Under the pieces are notes generated by a model, which was given only the letters and a program-made list of their open reading frames with translations, did not search any database and was not told the DNA's origin. Positions 43,040-52,173 of a stretch of DNA of 64,000 nucleotides are shown here, one piece after another; position 1 is the stretch's first letter; each line of letters starts with the position of its first letter. The translations under genes and the position numbers were made by a program. This stretch comes from Candidatus Poribacteria bacterium (GTDB taxonomy: Bacteria; Poribacteria; WGA-4E; PCPOR2b): the NCBI GenBank assembly GCA_028819845.1, contig JAPPKS010000032.1, forward strand, positions 62,001-126,000. Direction: 5' to 3'.

Positions 43040-44227
43040 CTACCATTTTGCACTCTTGTTGCGCCATAGGTGCTTGTTGAGTTCTTCTTCGTTGAGTTCT
43101 GTTCCCCAGCCCGGTCCAGTGGGAATTTGCATGTTGCCTGCGTTGATTTCGGGTTTATGCGTTACCAAATCGTCCTTCCAAGGGACATCGTCGATGTCAA
43201 TTTCCATTATCCGCACATTGGGAAGAACGGCACACAAGCTGGCGCTAATGAAGGTCGCAAGGTGGCTATAATAGTTGTGAGGCGCGATATTGAGTTGGAA
43301 GACTTCGGCGAGGCCGCCTATACTCTTGGACTGGGAAAAACCGTTCCAAGGGACATCCACCATAAATATGTCGGCAGCATGCCGTTCAAAATAGGGCATA
43401 TAGCCGCGCATGTAATACAGGTTTTCGCCGGTGCAAATCTTGGTGGAAGTGGATTCCGTTATCTGGAGAATCGCATCGGGATCGTACATGTCGATTTCTA
43501 ACCACAGCAGATCGAACTGTTCCAGCATCTTGGCGATGCGCATACACGCTTCGGGCTTAAAATTGAAGTTGAGATCGAGGTTAATGTCCACGTCGGAGCC
43601 GACTGCATTCCTGAACGTCCCAATCAGAGTCTCGATGTGCCGCAAAAGCTGATTGGTAATGACTTGGTCGGTCGTACCGGGGCCGCTTCCAAAACCAGGG
43701 AAATATACTTCCGCGGGAGTGCCGGGCATGATAATGTTCGTTTTGAGTGCGGTGAATCCTCTGCTGACCACTTCATGAGCTAGCTCCGCAATGTCGTCCA
43801 TACTTCTGAGCGGGGGCGTGCCTAAAAGTTCAGCATGAACTGCTCTAGTCGTGCCGCAATGTGACCAGTAGAGGCGCACGGCTTCACGGGTAGGGCCGCC
43901 GAACAGTTCGACGACCGAGATGCCGAGCGCCTTCGCTTTAATGTCAATCAACGCACATTCAATTCCGGCAATCGCCTTGGCAGCAATTCCGCCCGGACTC
44001 TGGCGTGTGCTTCGGATCATGTCCCAGAACCGCATTTCGTAGGCTCTAGGGTCTTCACCGATGAGGATGGGCTTTAAGTCTTCAATCGTTCCTACAATAC
44101 CGTAAGGGTTCTTGCTGTCGCTGCACTCGCCGTATCCGGTTATGCCATCGTCTGACTGTACTTTGACGAAAATCCAAGGTCTCCAGCCGCCGTCCACAAC
44201 ATAGGTGTGGATTTCGGAAATTTTCAT
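43040..44227 (-). CDS. Mandelate racemase/enolase superfamily protein
   Basis: Read from ATG 44227 (395 residues) after GGAGAG. MKISEIHTYVVDGGWRPWI opens the capping domain. The barrel has FTALKTNIIMPG (K-x-x end of strand 2), the metal ligands in DVDINLDLNFNF and LLWLEIDMYD, TKICTGENLYY and NIAPHNYYSHL with the His near the end. It resembles galactonate/gluconate dehydratase-type enzymes with HHED-like acid-base residues; the substrate is not assignable. It shares an operon with the acylating dehydrogenase 107 bases upstream. Confidence 0.88.
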   Translation of the reverse strand: MKISEIHTYVVDGGWRPWIFVKVQSDDGITGYGECSDSKNPYGIVGTIEDLKPILIGEDPRAYEMRFWDMIRSTRQSPGGIAAKAIAGIECALIDIKAKALGISVVELFGGPTREAVRLYWSHCGTTRAVHAELLGTPPLRSMDDIAELAHEVVSRGFTALKTNIIMPGTPAEVYFPGFGSGPGTTDQVITNQLLRHIETLIGTFRNAVGSDVDINLDLNFNFKPEACMRIAKMLEQFDLLWLEIDMYDPDAILQITESTSTKICTGENLYYMRGYMPYFERHAADIFMVDVPWNGFSQSKSIGGLAEVFQLNIAPHNYYSHLATFISASLCAVLPNVRIMEIDIDDVPWKDDLVTHKPEINAGNMQIPTGPGWGTELNEEELNKHLWRNKSAKW

Positions 44228-44334
44228 GTCACTCTCCAGTTGCGGCAACCATGGATCGATAGCGCAGGGTGTTAAACTTGGCGATTGATTATCGGATTTA
44301 CGAGCCGATGGCAAGACCAAATTTAAATGGTTTA

Positions 44335-45777
44335 CTATTCGGTTGTGTTTCGTAGCGTATGAATTGATAAGCCGCCTGCGATGGTCAATTGCCGCCGAGT
44401 CGTAAAAGTTCGCGGACGCGTGTAACCTTCGCCGGTTGTCCCTGCAATGGTCATTGCCAGGAATCCCTCACCGTCAATTGCGGCGCATGCGTATGAGGGT
44501 GCGTTGACTACCACGACGTTCGCGTTAATTGCTTTTGTGAACTGCGTGACTCGTGCCATGTTGTTGGTGTGGAGCACGATTGTGTGCTTGCGTCCGCCGT
44601 CGGCGGCAGTTGCACCTTTAACCGCCTCGTTGAAATCGCTGACGCGCACGACCGGCAGAATCGGCATGAGGTATTCGTTAATTACGAAGGGGTGATTGGC
44701 CGAGACTTCTACCACGATGACAACAGTATTCGCTGGGGCGTTGATGCCTGCGGCGCCGAGAATCACGGTTGCGTTTTTGCCGATAAACTCGCGGTTTACG
44801 TCCCCGCTTTTGTCAACGACGTTTTGCAGTTTGTTTAGTTCGCCGGTCCCGATGAGGTGGCCGCCATTCTGAGTAAGTTCGCCGATGGCTTCATCGGCAA
44901 CGGATTCAACAACAAAGAGCGCTTTTTCACCGACGCAGAGCAGGTTGTTGTCGAAACTTGCGCCGAGGATAACATCGTTCGCGGCTTTTTTGACATCGGC
45001 AGTTTCGTCAATAATCGCCGGCGGATTACCCGGGCCTGCCGCGATGGCTTTCTTTCCGCTGGACAACGCAGCCCGAACCACGCTGCCGCCGCCTGTTGCG
45101 ACGAGCATGGATACATCCGGGTGACTCATAATCTCTTTCGCTGTACGCAAACTCGCCTGCGCAACGGACGTAAGCAGATTAGAGGGGCCGCCGGCATTGA
45201 CGATTGCTTCATCAATTACGCGCATGGTTTCTTCCGTGCATGCCCGCGCATTCGGGTGCGGGCTGAAAACGACCGAGTTTCCCGCCGCTAGCATAATGAT
45301 TGCGTGATTTATCACGGTTGATGTTGGGTTGGTTGTGGGTGTAATGGAATTGATGACACCGAATGGCGCATATTCGACGAGCAACAACCCGGAATCGCCC
45401 GTTGTGGTTTCTGATTGCAAATCTTCCACGCCAGGAGAAAGCCTTGCAGCGGCTTCATTCTTCATGGTCTTATGCTGGGCGGTTCCCATATCCGTGTCTT
45501 TGACCGCCAGCTCTGCTAACCGCGTTGCATGTTCGAGTGAAGCCTTCCTGATGGCTGCGATGATTTCTACGCGCTTGGCAAATCCGAGTGCCACGAGTTC
45601 AGTCTGCGCGGATTTTGCCGCTGCAACCGCTTGATCGGCAGTGGGGTGCACAACCGAGCCAGGCGTACCTGAAAGCGGGGGTGCGGGAGTTGGTGATAAA
45701 ACCTTATCGTCATCTCGAAGATTCCTGACGACTTGTGCGACGATTTCTTCGACCTGTTTCTGATCGATTTCTGCCAT
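44335..45777 (-). CDS. EutE/PduP-like CoA-acylating aldehyde dehydrogenase
   Basis: Read from ATG 45777 (480 residues) after GGAGAG; a frame to 45807 is ruled out by that site. The catalytic Cys281 lies in FDNNLLCVGEKALFV, as in EutE/PduP. NAD-binding segments MLVATGGGSVVRAAL and AGPGNPPAIIDETAD are present. Aldehyde plus CoA and NAD+ gives acyl-CoA. The N-terminus AEIDQKQVEEIVAQVVRNL followed by a Pro/Ser linker looks like the encapsulation peptide of microcompartment dehydrogenases. No shell protein gene is within the window. Confidence 0.9.
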   Translation of the reverse strand: MAEIDQKQVEEIVAQVVRNLRDDDKVLSPTPAPPLSGTPGSVVHPTADQAVAAAKSAQTELVALGFAKRVEIIAAIRKASLEHATRLAELAVKDTDMGTAQHKTMKNEAAARLSPGVEDLQSETTTGDSGLLLVEYAPFGVINSITPTTNPTSTVINHAIIMLAAGNSVVFSPHPNARACTEETMRVIDEAIVNAGGPSNLLTSVAQASLRTAKEIMSHPDVSMLVATGGGSVVRAALSSGKKAIAAGPGNPPAIIDETADVKKAANDVILGASFDNNLLCVGEKALFVVESVADEAIGELTQNGGHLIGTGELNKLQNVVDKSGDVNREFIGKNATVILGAAGINAPANTVVIVVEVSANHPFVINEYLMPILPVVRVSDFNEAVKGATAADGGRKHTIVLHTNNMARVTQFTKAINANVVVVNAPSYACAAIDGEGFLAMTIAGTTGEGYTRPRTFTTRRQLTIAGGLSIHTLRNTTE

Positions 45778-45958
45778 ATATCTCTCCAATTTGGGTGTTG
45801 GGGGCATTTCGCATATGCTTCATTAAGGCGTATCGTGTTCTAAATGCCTGAGAATCTCAATTGCACTCGCTAATCACTCGCTTGATCCCACACTGGTGCT
45901 AAACGTTGGGGTGTTGCTAGGTTTACTGTTGAATTTGCTTACATTGAAATACGGTGCA

Positions 45959-46120
45959 TATCGCGTCCGGGAGGACGCTCCCACAGAGATGAGGAAGATA
46001 TCAAATCTGAACGGTTAGGCGTTCGCCGTTCGCGGTTGGTGAATGGGCGGGGGGGGACCCCGCCCCTACGATTACGGACGACGTCACAAAAATGTCAAGG
46101 CGCCTTATTAAGGTTGAAGA
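45959..46120. repeat. Interspersed repeat family C, copy 2
   Basis: TATCGCGTCCGGGAGGACGC with a GATGAGGAAGATATCAAATC middle, GGGCGGGGGGGGACCCCGCC hairpin and CTACGATTACGGACGACGTC end. Best preserved of the three C copies. It is the only recognisable element in the gap between comB and the dehydrogenase gene. Confidence 0.8.
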
Positions 46121-46172
46121 TTTACTTTGTGGCTATTGATGTCTAATGGGAAATAAATGCTAACCGATGCTG

Positions 46173-46886
46173 TTAAGCGTGCGGCGAAACGATTTGTCCG
46201 TCGATCTGATAAGGTATTACATCAACAAGATTTAGCTGGGCGCAAAATTCGAGATCGTCCGCTAATCCAATCTCAGCGAGTTTTCGACCGTGATAGCAGT
46301 CTTTCAACATGCTGGGCAGATTATGGCGATGCGCACGATAGAGGATGTTCGCGGCTTCAGCGGCATCGGTTAAATGCGCCGCGCTCAGCGAGGCTACACA
46401 AGCGCCTGCGAAGACGGTATCTTCCATGCAGTAACTACCCTCCCGCCCAGCGCACACAATGACAACTTCACCTTCGACTTGCATGAGCGAATTTATGATG
46501 GCTTGAAGATTGAGAAAACAGCCAACAAACACTTGCTTAGCGGAACGGCACGCCCATAAGGTACGCGTTCCGTTCGTTGTTGTCAAAACGATTTGTTTGC
46601 CCGAAACGGCGGTTTTGGTATACTCGCACGGCGAATTTCCAAGATGGAAGCCGTTTACCTTTTTCCCGCGGCGTTCCCCGCAAATTATGGTATTCCGTCG
46701 ATTCGCGGCACACTCAAAGGCGTCATCCGGCGTTAACACTGGGGTGATACCGAGCGCACCATTTGCTATGGCAAACGTGATGGTGGTTGTGGCGCGCAAA
46801 ATATCCGCTACGACGACAGTTTTGCCGGTGGGCGGTGAAAGCGGTAGAAGATCGGGTGTGAAGATTACATCAATGGAAGCGGGCAT
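46173..46886 (-). CDS. comB: ComB-like 2-phosphosulfolactate phosphatase
   Basis: A 237-residue protein of the ComB family: VVVADILRATTTITFAIANGA, CGERRGKKVNGFHLGNSP, VLTTTNGTRTLWAC and IVCAGREGSYCMEDTVFAG. In archaea ComB makes sulfolactate for coenzyme M; in bacteria without that pathway its role is unclear. The conserved DILRATTT and GERxG blocks are intact. It starts at ATG 46886, 63 bases after the end of accC, and may share its transcript. Confidence 0.88.
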   Translation of the reverse strand: MPASIDVIFTPDLLPLSPPTGKTVVVADILRATTTITFAIANGALGITPVLTPDDAFECAANRRNTIICGERRGKKVNGFHLGNSPCEYTKTAVSGKQIVLTTTNGTRTLWACRSAKQVFVGCFLNLQAIINSLMQVEGEVVIVCAGREGSYCMEDTVFAGACVASLSAAHLTDAAEAANILYRAHRHNLPSMLKDCYHGRKLAEIGLADDLEFCAQLNLVDVIPYQIDGQIVSPHA

Positions 46887-46949
46887 TCTCGGATTGGGGA
46901 ATGGACAGTGAAACGTATTTGTCCGTCTACACGCAATATGTCACAGACA

Positions 46950-48323
46950 TTACGAATTCGATTCTAAGAAGTTCGTATAGACATTTCCATTTAGAAAACG
47001 TTCATCATAAAGGATTTTGGCGTGCAGCGGCAACGTGGTCTTGATACCTTCAATATTAAACTCTCCCAAAGCTCGCTTCGTTCGTGCAATTGCTTCGTCT
47101 CTGTCACCCCCATGCACAATGAGTTTAGCAACCAACGAATCGTAGTAAGGCGATTTGACATAGCCGGGATAAATATAGCCATCGACGCGTACGCCGATTC
47201 CTCCCGGTGGCAAATATGTTTCAACTAAACCCGGTGAGGGACGGAAATCGTTCTCAGGGTCTTCAGCGTTAATTCGGCACTCAATTGCGTGTCCGTTCAT
47301 TTTAATATCCGCTTGGTTGTACCCGAGTTCTTCTCCCATAGCCAAACGAATCTGATCCTTTACCAAATCGATTCCGGTAATCATTTCCGTTACCGGGTGT
47401 TCAACCTGTATCCGCGTATTCATCTCAAGGAAATAGAAGTTGTCTTCTGCATCAACGACAAACTCAATTGTTCCTGCGTTTGAAAAGCCGATCGACCTTG
47501 CTGCTTTAACAGCTGCCCTTCCAATCTCGCCGCGAATCTTTGGGTTAAGTGAAGGTGCAGGTGCTTCTTCGAGCAGTTTCTGGCGTTTGCGCTGAATGGA
47601 GCATGCCCGTTCACCGAGATGGATGACGTTCCCGTGATTGTCCGCCAAGATTTGAACTTCAATGTGCCGAGCATTCTGAATCCACTTTTCAATATAGACT
47701 TCTGCATTGCCGAACGACGCCTTTGCCTCTGTTTTTGCGGTGTGGAAGAGGTTCAGGAGACTCATACTGTTGTGGGCAATTCTGATACCGCGTCCGCCAC
47801 CACCCGCGACGGCCTTTACACCGACTGGGTAGCCGATCTTATCTGCAAGTCGGACGGCTTCCTCCGCGCTTTCAACAACTCCCTTTTTCAAGCTTCTCCG
47901 CAGTCCGTGACGGCTACTCCGACTGCCCGGCACCAATCTTAACCCGGCTTTCGCCATGGTTTCTCGCGCTTCTGCTTTGTCGCCCATTGTCCTCAAATTT
48001 TCGACTGAAGGGCCAATGAAGGTAATCTTGTGGGCGGCGCAGATTTCGGCGAACTCCGCATCCTCCGCCAAAAATCCTGCGCCGGGGTGTATGGCATCTG
48101 CATTGGTTAATTCCGCCACCGTAATGATGTTTGCGTGCTTGAGATAGCTCTCCGCGGGTGCGGGCGGACCGATGCAAGCGGCCTCGTCGGCGAGCTTTAC
48201 ATTTAGACCATCCCGGTCGGCTACTGAATGCACGGCAACGGTTTTGATGCCCATGTCTCGACAAGCGCGAATGATGCGGACGGCAATTTCACCGCGGTTT
48301 GCGATTAAGATTTTTTTAAACAT
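46950..48323 (-). CDS. accC: AccC, biotin carboxylase of acetyl-CoA carboxylase
   Basis: A 457-residue ATP-grasp biotin carboxylase. The beginning [20 protein letters not shown], the ATP loop [14 protein letters not shown], the catalytic [20 protein letters not shown] and [16 protein letters not shown] are all family blocks. A basic insertion [13 protein letters not shown] stands between 'VPGS' and the 'aeeAv.lA..iGYPV' helix, longer than in most homologues. It lies 11 bases downstream of accB. It carboxylates biotin on AccB to start fatty-acid synthesis. Confidence 0.95.
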   Translation of the reverse strand: MFKKILIANRGEIAVRIIRACRDMGIKTVAVHSVADRDGLNVKLADEAACIGPPAPAESYLKHANIITVAELTNADAIHPGAGFLAEDAEFAEICAAHKITFIGPSVENLRTMGDKAEARETMAKAGLRLVPGSRSSRHGLRRSLKKGVVESAEEAVRLADKIGYPVGVKAVAGGGGRGIRIAHNSMSLLNLFHTAKTEAKASFGNAEVYIEKWIQNARHIEVQILADNHGNVIHLGERACSIQRKRQKLLEEAPAPSLNPKIRGEIGRAAVKAARSIGFSNAGTIEFVVDAEDNFYFLEMNTRIQVEHPVTEMITGIDLVKDQIRLAMGEELGYNQADIKMNGHAIECRINAEDPENDFRPSPGLVETYLPPGGIGVRVDGYIYPGYVKSPYYDSLVAKLIVHGGDRDEAIARTKRALGEFNIEGIKTTLPLHAKILYDERFLNGNVYTNFLESNS

Positions 48324-48334
48324 GATTTTGAATT

Positions 48335-48814
48335 TTATCTTTTTTCAACACGAAACAACGGTTGATCGAATTCAACAGGTGCACCGTTTTCGACAAGGAT
48401 TTCAACAATCTCACACGGGAATTCCGCTTTGACTTCATTGAAAATTTTCATGGCTTCAATCAGACACAAAGTGTCTTCTTCAGATACGACTGCGCCAGTT
48501 TCAACAAACGAGGGTTCTTCGGGAGAAGAGGCACGATAAAACATGCCGGGCATTGGTGCTTTAATGGTTTCACCTGCATCATCAGGTGTTTCCGCTGACG
48601 TGGTGTCGGGGGATTGAATTTGCGCGGTTGACAACGGCAACGCAGCATCACGAGTTGTCGCGGGCAAGGCAGGCGAGACCGGTTCACCTCCCCGACGGAT
48701 TTTAAGGGTAATATCCCCTTCGTGCAGGTACACTTCTGCCAAATCCCGACTTTCCATTAAATCGCAGACCTGCTCAAGCAATTCTATGGCCGATGACGAT
48801 TTATCTTCAGGCAT
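48335..48814 (-). CDS. accB: AccB, biotin carboxyl carrier protein
   Basis: A 159-residue protein. The biotinyl domain (about 85-158) has the Lys123 target in [17 protein letters not shown]; the usual EAMKM is EAMKI here. [21 protein letters not shown] carries the 'thumb'-type loop. An N-terminal helical segment and a Pro/Thr-rich linker are typical. It starts at ATG 48814, three bases after the efp stop, and precedes accC. Confidence 0.95.
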   Translation of the reverse strand: MPEDKSSSAIELLEQVCDLMESRDLAEVYLHEGDITLKIRRGGEPVSPALPATTRDAALPLSTAQIQSPDTTSAETPDDAGETIKAPMPGMFYRASSPEEPSFVETGAVVSEEDTLCLIEAMKIFNEVKAEFPCEIVEILVENGAPVEFDQPLFRVEKR

Positions 48815-48817
48815 GAA

Positions 48818-49375
48818 TTAAACCCTTTCTACATATGTTCCCGTGCGAGTATCAACTTTGATTTTTGTCCCTTCTTTAACAAACAGAGGTACTTGGACAA
48901 CCCCGTCGGTTTCCAGCTTAGCGGGTTTTGATCCGCCGCTAGCCGTGTCACCGCGCAGACCCGGGTCGGTTTCAACAATGGCTAATTCAACAAACGTTGG
49001 CAATTCGACGGTCATCGGTGTATTCCCGTCAATTTTGATTTTGACTGTTTCACCTTCTTTGAGAAATTTTATCCCATCTCCAACAAAATCTTCCGATAAT
49101 GAGTATTGATCGAAAGTTTCGTTATCCATAAAATACAATAGAATTCCATCTCTGTACATATATTGCATTTCGCGCTCTTCGAGGCGGACGGTTTCGACCG
49201 TATCGCTTGCGCGAAAGGTCCGATCGATGACCGCACCATCGGCAACCCGTTTGAGCTTGGTCCGAGCGAATGCGTTGCCCTTTCCCGGCTTTACGTGTTG
49301 GCAATCCACGATGGTGTAGATGATATTATCCAGCTTAATAGCTAGGCCGTTCCGTAAGTCATTGAGTGCTGCCAT
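48818..49375 (-). CDS. efp: Elongation factor P
   Basis: A 185-residue three-domain protein that relieves ribosome stalling at polyproline. The KOW-like domain has the CQHVKPGKGNAFARTKLK loop with the modifiable Lys at its tip, and YMYRDGILLYFMDNETFDQY and GLRGDTASGGSKPAKLETD mark domains II and III. The end VDTRTGTYVERV is the standard C-terminus. It sits between aroQ and accB, an arrangement common in bacteria. No epmA/epmB or other modification gene is seen. Confidence 0.96.
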   Translation of the reverse strand: MAALNDLRNGLAIKLDNIIYTIVDCQHVKPGKGNAFARTKLKRVADGAVIDRTFRASDTVETVRLEEREMQYMYRDGILLYFMDNETFDQYSLSEDFVGDGIKFLKEGETVKIKIDGNTPMTVELPTFVELAIVETDPGLRGDTASGGSKPAKLETDGVVQVPLFVKEGTKIKVDTRTGTYVERV

Positions 49376-49462
49376 AATTACCCCTTCGTTCGAATGAAGA
49401 ATCTGAGCGTTTCTACTCTAAACTCGCTTTGGGCTAACTCGATATTCCCAAATCATTCCAAA

Positions 49463-49912
49463 TCAGTGTACGTGTTGCGATTCCTGCAAGATGTGGATAA
49501 TTGCATCCAGCGCAAGAACGTAACTATAGGCGCCAAAACCGCCAATCACACCGACAGCGACGGGGTTTATGTAAGAACGGTGGCGGAACGGTTCGCGAGC
49601 GTAGATATTGGAAAGATGAATTTCAATAACAGGAAGGTTAACAGCCGACAATGCGTCCCGGATGGCGACGCTTGTGTGCGTGTAGCTTGCAGGATTAATT
49701 AGGACCCCGTCCGCCCAATCAATATTGTCCCCGATGACGGAGACAATCTCGCCTTCGTGGTTTGATTGAAAGATTTTGAGTTCAACACCCCGCTGAGCGG
49801 CAATTTCAAGCAGGGGCGCGTTAATGTCCGTCAAAGTTTGAGTGCCGTAAACCTCGGGCTGGCGCCTACCAAGGAGATGAAGATTTGGTCCGTGAATTAG
49901 TAGAACCTTCAT
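49463..49912 (-). CDS. aroQ: AroQ, type II 3-dehydroquinate dehydratase
   Basis: A 149-residue dodecameric-type enzyme of the shikimate pathway: VLLIHGPNLHLLGRRQPEVYG with the catalytic Arg/Tyr loop, FQSNHEGEIV, INPASYTHTSVAIRDAL with the Asn and His, and EIHLSNIYAREPFRHRSY. Length and motifs are complete. It lies 161 bases downstream of aroB and 87 bases upstream of efp on the same strand. Confidence 0.96.
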   Translation of the reverse strand: MKVLLIHGPNLHLLGRRQPEVYGTQTLTDINAPLLEIAAQRGVELKIFQSNHEGEIVSVIGDNIDWADGVLINPASYTHTSVAIRDALSAVNLPVIEIHLSNIYAREPFRHRSYINPVAVGVIGGFGAYSYVLALDAIIHILQESQHVH

Positions 49913-50073
49913 GCTGTTACTCCGTTTGACCCAATTCTAGCGGAGTCTATTCAATTTACTCGCCTTTTCCGCCGGCTTCTTTTGCCTGATGCCAGCGTGT
50001 TTCTCGAAATAACGCCGTATGTTATCTTGTACTTGGGTTCTTCCCTTGTTCGGCGCTTCAGGAATGATGATCC

Positions 50074-51159
50074 TCAGGTACATTGCGAAATTGCGGTGCT
50101 GATTGCGGCGTCATCAATATCGCCGCGTACGATCACTTCGCCAATGCGTGTCGGCAGGATGAGCCGCAGATTCCCGCCTTTCGCTTTCTTATCAAGGTAC
50201 ATCTTTTCAATAAATTTGCCAGGGGCGATTCCCGATTCAAATTTCACCGGCAGCCCTGCACGCTGCAAGAGGTTTCTCTGGCGCTCCCAATCCGTTGAGT
50301 CCAACATACCTAAATTCACTGCGAGCCGGGCGGCGCAGTTCATGCCAATTGCTATGGCTTCACCGTGGCGGTAGGTATCGTAATCCGTCAGTGCTTCAAG
50401 GGCGTGGCCAAAAGTGTGCCCGTAGTTCAGTATTTCTCTCAGTCCGCTCTCTTTCTCATCCTTTCCTACAACGTAAGCCTTATCCTTACAAGAGCGAGCG
50501 ATTATGTCAATAAGGATTGATTCATCTAAATCGAGTATAGCCTTGAGGTTTTCCTCAATCTGATCGAAAAGCGGCGTGTCCATAATCATTCCGTACTTAA
50601 TGATCTCAACAAGTCCGGATCGGATTTCACGCGCCGGCAATGTCTCAAGCGTCTTTACATCAATGAGGACGAATTTGGGTTGATGAAACGCGCCAATAAG
50701 ATTTTTGCCCTTCGGATGATTAACTGCCGTTTTACCACCCACACTCGCATCCACTTGGGCTAGCAAAGTCGTCGGCACCTGTACCCATGCGATACCGCGC
50801 ATATACGTTGCGGCGACGAAACCCGCGAGATCGCCGATTGCACCTCCTCCGAGCGCGAGCAACGTAGAAGCGCGATTGATGCGGTGATTAATCAGCTGAT
50901 TGTGCAGCCTGGTAAATTCCGTTAAGGATTTGTATTCTTCACCGGATGGGACTTCAACAATCCGAAAGTCAAAACCAGCGTTTGACAGACTCTCGGAAAC
51001 CGTTTCGCTGTAGTGTTTGCTTACAACAGCATCCGCAACAACAATCGCCTTTGGTGAATTCGCCTTGGGTTTAAGCAGTTCTCCTATTTGACCGAGATGT
51101 CCGTGTTCAATAAAGATTGGATAGCAATTCTCATCAAGGTCAACGTGGATGGTCGGCAT
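50074..51159 (-). CDS. aroB: AroB, 3-dehydroquinate synthase
   Basis: A 361-residue NAD-dependent enzyme that cyclises DAHP. GGGAIGDLAGFVAATYMRG and QVPTTLLAQVDASVGGKTAV are the NAD and zinc regions; LNYGHTFGHALEAL contains the zinc His. The start ATG 51159 overlaps the end of aroK by 20 bases, so the two are translationally coupled. The 160 bases between its stop and aroQ show no second gene. Confidence 0.96.
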   Translation of the reverse strand: MPTIHVDLDENCYPIFIEHGHLGQIGELLKPKANSPKAIVVADAVVSKHYSETVSESLSNAGFDFRIVEVPSGEEYKSLTEFTRLHNQLINHRINRASTLLALGGGAIGDLAGFVAATYMRGIAWVQVPTTLLAQVDASVGGKTAVNHPKGKNLIGAFHQPKFVLIDVKTLETLPAREIRSGLVEIIKYGMIMDTPLFDQIEENLKAILDLDESILIDIIARSCKDKAYVVGKDEKESGLREILNYGHTFGHALEALTDYDTYRHGEAIAIGMNCAARLAVNLGMLDSTDWERQRNLLQRAGLPVKFESGIAPGKFIEKMYLDKKAKGGNLRLILPTRIGEVIVRGDIDDAAISTAISQCT

Positions 51160-51658
51160 GTTGAAATATCTCTATGATTCTATTTGCAACTTGGTACACT
51201 GATAAACCGGACGTTTGGATATCGTAGTCAGCGCGAGCGTAGTACGGGGCGCGATTAGCAAGCATTCGCCGGATTTCATCCAACGACTGGGAGGTCTGGA
51301 TCAACGGACGGTGGGTTGAGCGCCGCACTCGCCTCCAGATTGTCTCCGGAGACGCCGTTAGGCAAAAGACAATCCCATTCTGCTTTAGCGTATTAAGATT
51401 AGATTTCCGAAGAACAATCCCTCCGCCGGTTGCGATTACATGGTTGTCCAACCCGGAAACCTTGCAAACAGCGGCGGTCTCCAAATCGCGGAAGTAGGAT
51501 TCGTCATGCCTCGCGAAGATGTCTGAGATGACCATGCCGCTGTCTTGTTCGATAACACTGTCTGTATCGATTAACGGCATCTTTAACTGCTTGGAAATCC
51601 TCCGCCCTACCGATGTTTTCCCCGTTCCCATAAAGCCGACCAAGACAATGTTTGGCAC
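51140..51658 (-). CDS. aroK: AroK, shikimate kinase
   Basis: A 172-residue kinase. Walker A is IVLVGFMGTGKTSVGRRISK; the substrate block LIDTDSVIEQDSG carries the Asp ligands, and VIATGGGIVLRKSN is the shikimate-binding glycine-rich block. RRVRRSTHRPLI is the lid/adenine loop. It converts shikimate to shikimate-3-phosphate. It heads the aroK-aroB-aroQ-efp-accB-accC set. A 515-base gap with a C repeat separates it from htrA. Confidence 0.95.
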   Translation of the reverse strand: MPNIVLVGFMGTGKTSVGRRISKQLKMPLIDTDSVIEQDSGMVISDIFARHDESYFRDLETAAVCKVSGLDNHVIATGGGIVLRKSNLNTLKQNGIVFCLTASPETIWRRVRRSTHRPLIQTSQSLDEIRRMLANRAPYYARADYDIQTSGLSVYQVANRIIEIFQHADHPR

Positions 51659-51870
51659 TCATGCCCCCTCCTCCGCGAAGGTATAAGTATACACTTGATG
51701 CGGGTAATTGTAAAGTTTTTTTCTGCGTCCGGAAGTGTCTACCCTTACTAGACGGGCTTAATCACAGGTTTGAAGGCGAGTGTGGGAATAACTATACCAT
51801 GTGTTGGAATTTGGGAGTGACGAGGTGTTGATGTGTTTTTTGTGGAACGGACTTGGATTGATATTCGCGG

Positions 51871-52020
51871 CTTATCGCGTCCGGGAGGACGCTCCCACAG
51901 ATATGAGGAAGATATCAGATCTTAAGGGTTATGAGTTCCTTTCCCGCGGTTGTTGAATGGGCGGGGTGACCCCGTCCCTACGATTACGCACGACATCACA
52001 TAAATGTCAACGCGCCGTTG
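51871..52020. repeat. Interspersed repeat family C, copy 3
   Basis: CTTATCGCGTCCGGGAGGAC, AGATATGAGGAAGATATCAG, GGGCGGGGTGACCCCGTCCC hairpin and CTACGATTACGCACGACATC. Diverged from copies 1 and 2 in the middle. The rest of the 51659-52173 gap shows no gene or RNA. Confidence 0.75.
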
Positions 52021-52173
52021 GGAAACTAGTGCCATTTGCCCTTAACTTAATGTGGTGTACGGAATGCGGGTAGAACTAAGAAGCGTAGAAAACAAGGGTG
52101 CGGGGATTAATCGGTAAATTACTGAAATAACGGAAGGGAAAAATCGTTGAATGGAATTGGAAAAAAGGGGAGG

